The position numbers were made by a program, and so were the translations under genes. A stretch of 5,964 bases of DNA from JACZST01 sp964195155 (lineage in GTDB: Bacteria > Actinomycetota > Acidimicrobiia > Spongiisociales > UBA5794): contig CAXMOP010000014.1 of NCBI GenBank assembly GCA_964195155.1, positions 1-5,964 on the forward strand. The letters are read 5' to 3'. Under the pieces are notes generated by a model that worked only from the letters and a program-made list of their open reading frames with translations, ran no database searches and was not told the DNA's origin. Below, piece after piece: positions 4,527 through 5,964 of this stretch (positions are counted from its first letter, which is position 1; each line of letters starts with the position of its first letter).

Positions 4527-5084
4527 ATGAAGCCAGGCTCGGTCCTGATACTGGTGGCGGTTGCGGCGTTGCTCGTGGCGGCGTGCGGAAACGACGGAAG
4601 TAACAGTGGCAGCGACGCCCCGACGACCGCCGCCCCGGCGGATGTGATCCCCGATCCCGACGAGATCCTCGACGACCCGGAGGGTGCGGCCGAGGAGCTC
4701 GCCGAGGGGCTTGCCGAGGGGCTGGAGGAGATTCAGGAGCAGGAGGGTGGCGGCTCGGCGACACTCACCGTCGGCGACCAGACCTGGACATTCAACAGCA
4801 TCCTGTGCGCGTTTGGCGAGGACCAGATCGGGCAGGAAGGCGCCGAGTTCGTCCTGTCTTCCATCCAGGACGGGATGCAGCTCTACGCCTCGATCGACTC
4901 GTTCGGGCGCAGCGTGTCGCTGAACGACATCGAGAACTTCTCTGACCCGTCGGTCAGCCTCGAGGCGTTTGGCGCCGACGTCGTCGTCGACGGCAAGAAC
5001 GTCTCGGCTTCGGGCCAGTTCGTCGACGGCACGAGCGATAACTTCGCGGAGATCGAAGGGACCTTCGAAGCGACCTGCCCCTAG
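4527..5084 (+). CDS. Secreted lipoprotein with LpqH-like C-terminal domain layout
   Basis: A 185-residue precursor exported and anchored to the outer face of the cytoplasmic membrane. Residues 1-20 form a lipoprotein signal peptide: Lys2, hydrophobic core VLILVAVAALL, then lipobox V17-A-A-C20, with Cys20 the lipidation and cleavage site. Next is a low-complexity linker rich in Gly/Ser/Asp and Thr/Ala/Pro (21-45), then an acidic segment (46-73) with three tetrapeptide repeats AEEL-AEGL-AEGL (55-66). The rest (77-185) looks like a small beta domain, ATLTVGDQTWTFNSILC to a C-terminal FEATCP, with Cys94 and Cys184 placed to form a disulfide. This layout recalls the mycobacterial 19-kDa antigen LpqH (similarly spaced Cys pair, VTC-type end). 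The resemblance is by pattern only, and the ligand or role is unknown. It has its own ribosome site and is probably monocistronic. It converges on the cyclase gene. Confidence 0.85.
   Translation: MKPGSVLILVAVAALLVAACGNDGSNSGSDAPTTAAPADVIPDPDEILDDPEGAAEELAEGLAEGLEEIQEQEGGGSATLTVGDQTWTFNSILCAFGEDQIGQEGAEFVLSSIQDGMQLYASIDSFGRSVSLNDIENFSDPSVSLEAFGADVVVDGKNVSASGQFVDGTSDNFAEIEGTFEATCP
4689..4724 (+). repeat. In-frame 12-bp tandem repeat x3 in the lipoprotein gene
   Basis: Units at 4689-4700, 4701-4712 and 4713-4724 differ by one or two bases and follow GCCGAGGGGCTT. They encode AEEL, AEGL, AEGL in the acidic linker. Being a multiple of 3, copy-number change would lengthen the linker without a frameshift. 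Confidence 0.75.
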
Positions 5085-5090
5085 GGCAGG
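5074..5090. terminator. Hairpin over the shared convergent stop codons
   Basis: CCTGCCC (5074-5080) and GGGCAGG (5084-5090) pair perfectly around CTA. The palindromic CTAG at 5081-5084 supplies TAG to the lipoprotein gene on the plus strand and TAG to the cyclase gene on the minus strand. A hairpin at the meeting point of two convergent genes suits a bidirectional terminator. No T-run follows on either strand, so strength is uncertain. Part of the pairing is also forced by the codons of the two C-termini. Confidence 0.45.
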
Positions 5091-5964
5091 CCGCTGACCG
5101 CGTAGAGCTGCCACTCGCCGGGGACTCCCTTGAGCTCGTGGGAGCCCCGGTGGTCGAACTCGATGCCGGACCCGGCGACGAGGTCCTTCACCGTGCTCGA
5201 CACCATGATGTCGTTCGACCGGTCGGCGTCGATCACGCGAGCGGCAATGTGGACGGCCAACCCGCCGACGTCGTCGCCGGTGAGTTCGACCTCACCGGTG
5301 TGGAGCCCGGCGCGGATTTCGATGCCAAGGTCTGGCATGGCTTGCTGGAGCTCAGCGGCGCAGGTGACGGCCCGCGTTGGCCCGTCGAATGTGGCAAGGA
5401 ACCCGTCTCCCGAGGTGTGGCGTTCGGTCCCGCGATAGCGGTCGAGGTATTCGCGGGTGAGCTGATCATGGTGGCCGAGGACGCTCAGCCACTGCTGGTC
5501 GCCGAGGCGGGACAGATGGCCGGTCGAGTTGACGATGTCGGTGAACATGACGGTCGCCAGGGTCCGGTCGGACATCGGGCGCGGCCGGACACCGGTCAGG
5601 AAGGCTTCGATCTCATCCAGGACCGGAGCCGGATCGACGAAATACGGCGTCGTGTCTATTCCGGGCAGCTCGACCAGGGTGGCATTCGGGATGTGTGCTG
5701 CCAGGTATTCGCCGTGGGCAGACCGGTGGTAGACGGCGTCCTTTCGGGTGATCACCAGCGTGGGTACCGCGATGTTGGGGAGGATCGAGCGCACGTCTAC
5801 CGCCGAATACCACTTGTTCATGATGGCGGCCCAGCTCGGCGGCGCCGAGAGCCGCTGATAGCGGGCCAGCCATTCTTCCAGCTGTCGATTTCCGATGGTA
5901 CTTGGCGCCGGCAGGGCGAAGAAGCCCGGCTTGCCCCAACCGATGATCGCCAACTCGGTGAGCT
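5081..5964 (-). CDS. Alpha/beta-hydrolase fused to class III nucleotide cyclase (5' end beyond the window)
   Basis: The reading frame is open to the window edge, so this is the C-terminal part, 293 full codons, of a longer protein. Numbering here starts at the TTG codon 5951-5953. Residues 1-121 are the second half of an alpha/beta hydrolase: DVRSILPNIAVPTLVI (53-68), candidate acid Asp72 (TRKD, 69-72), then LPGIDTTPYFVDP (96-108), where related proteins usually have G-x-D-H and thus the catalytic His. Residues 131-290 are the cyclase domain: metal-binding Asp139 (VMFTDIVNST, 135-144) and Asp183 (SGDGFLATF, 181-189), His179 at the usual substrate-selecting Lys, Asp228 kept at the partner position, and AVHIAARV (233-240), with His235 for the usual transition-state Asn and Arg239 kept. 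It ends with the family-typical HELKGVPGEWQLY (272-284). The product is probably cyclic AMP, but specificity is not certain. No membrane segment appears in this part. The architecture resembles the mycobacterial cyclase Rv1900c. Confidence 0.94.
   Translation of the reverse strand, partial: LTELAIIGWGKPGFFALPAPSTIGNRQLEEWLARYQRLSAPPSWAAIMNKWYSAVDVRSILPNIAVPTLVITRKDAVYHRSAHGEYLAAHIPNATLVELPGIDTTPYFVDPAPVLDEIEAFLTGVRPRPMSDRTLATVMFTDIVNSTGHLSRLGDQQWLSVLGHHDQLTREYLDRYRGTERHTSGDGFLATFDGPTRAVTCAAELQQAMPDLGIEIRAGLHTGEVELTGDDVGGLAVHIAARVIDADRSNDIMVSSTVKDLVAGSGIEFDHRGSHELKGVPGEWQLYAVSGLP

Noticed and set aside
3417..5114. Long minus-strand open frame of 565 codons
   Set aside because: It runs antisense to four well-supported genes, its translation is Arg/Gly/Pro-rich without motifs, and it is the usual by-product of GC-rich codon usage on the opposite strand.

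Overview
The window is GC-rich DNA with tightly packed genes, overlapping stop/start codons and a GTG start. It encodes an alpha/beta-hydrolase fused to a class III nucleotide cyclase and an LpqH-like lipoprotein. Together these point to a high-GC Gram-positive bacterium (Actinobacteria/Actinomycetota). A less studied lineage such as Acidimicrobiia is plausible, but sequence reading alone cannot settle it.

Layout. Positions 1-518 hold no convincing gene. They contain short tandem repeats, an 18-bp direct repeat present twice 70 bp apart (one copy inside a perfect G/C-rich palindrome), and two AT-containing dyads near the end. A minus-strand class II glutamine amidotransferase (519-1355) is transcribed towards this region. 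Its start faces, across a 104-bp divergent intergenic region, a plus-strand cluster: thymidylate kinase tmk (1460-2062), DNA polymerase III delta-prime subunit holB (2059-3114), a PlsC-type acyltransferase (3107-3754) and a membrane protein resembling the M50/site-2-protease fold with a broken zinc motif (about 3762-4436). Overlaps of 4 and 8 nt and a gap of 7 nt indicate one operon.

A hairpin followed by a T-rich stretch (4482-4513) lies between this operon and a monocistronic secreted lipoprotein (4527-5084). The lipoprotein gene converges on a minus-strand hydrolase-cyclase fusion (5081 to beyond the window end). The two genes share a CTAG that supplies both stop codons, inside a short hairpin.

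How the genes relate. tmk and holB supply dTDP synthesis and clamp loading for DNA replication. The acyltransferase makes phosphatidic acid for membrane growth. The operon therefore couples growth functions, with a membrane protein of unknown role at its end. The amidotransferase, lipoprotein and cyclase are separate transcription units. No mobile element, CRISPR array, tRNA or rRNA was found. The least conventional items are the HGLGH membrane protein, the cyclase fusion with substitutions in both domains, the delta-prime subunit with only half of its usual cysteine set, and the repeat-bearing non-coding region.
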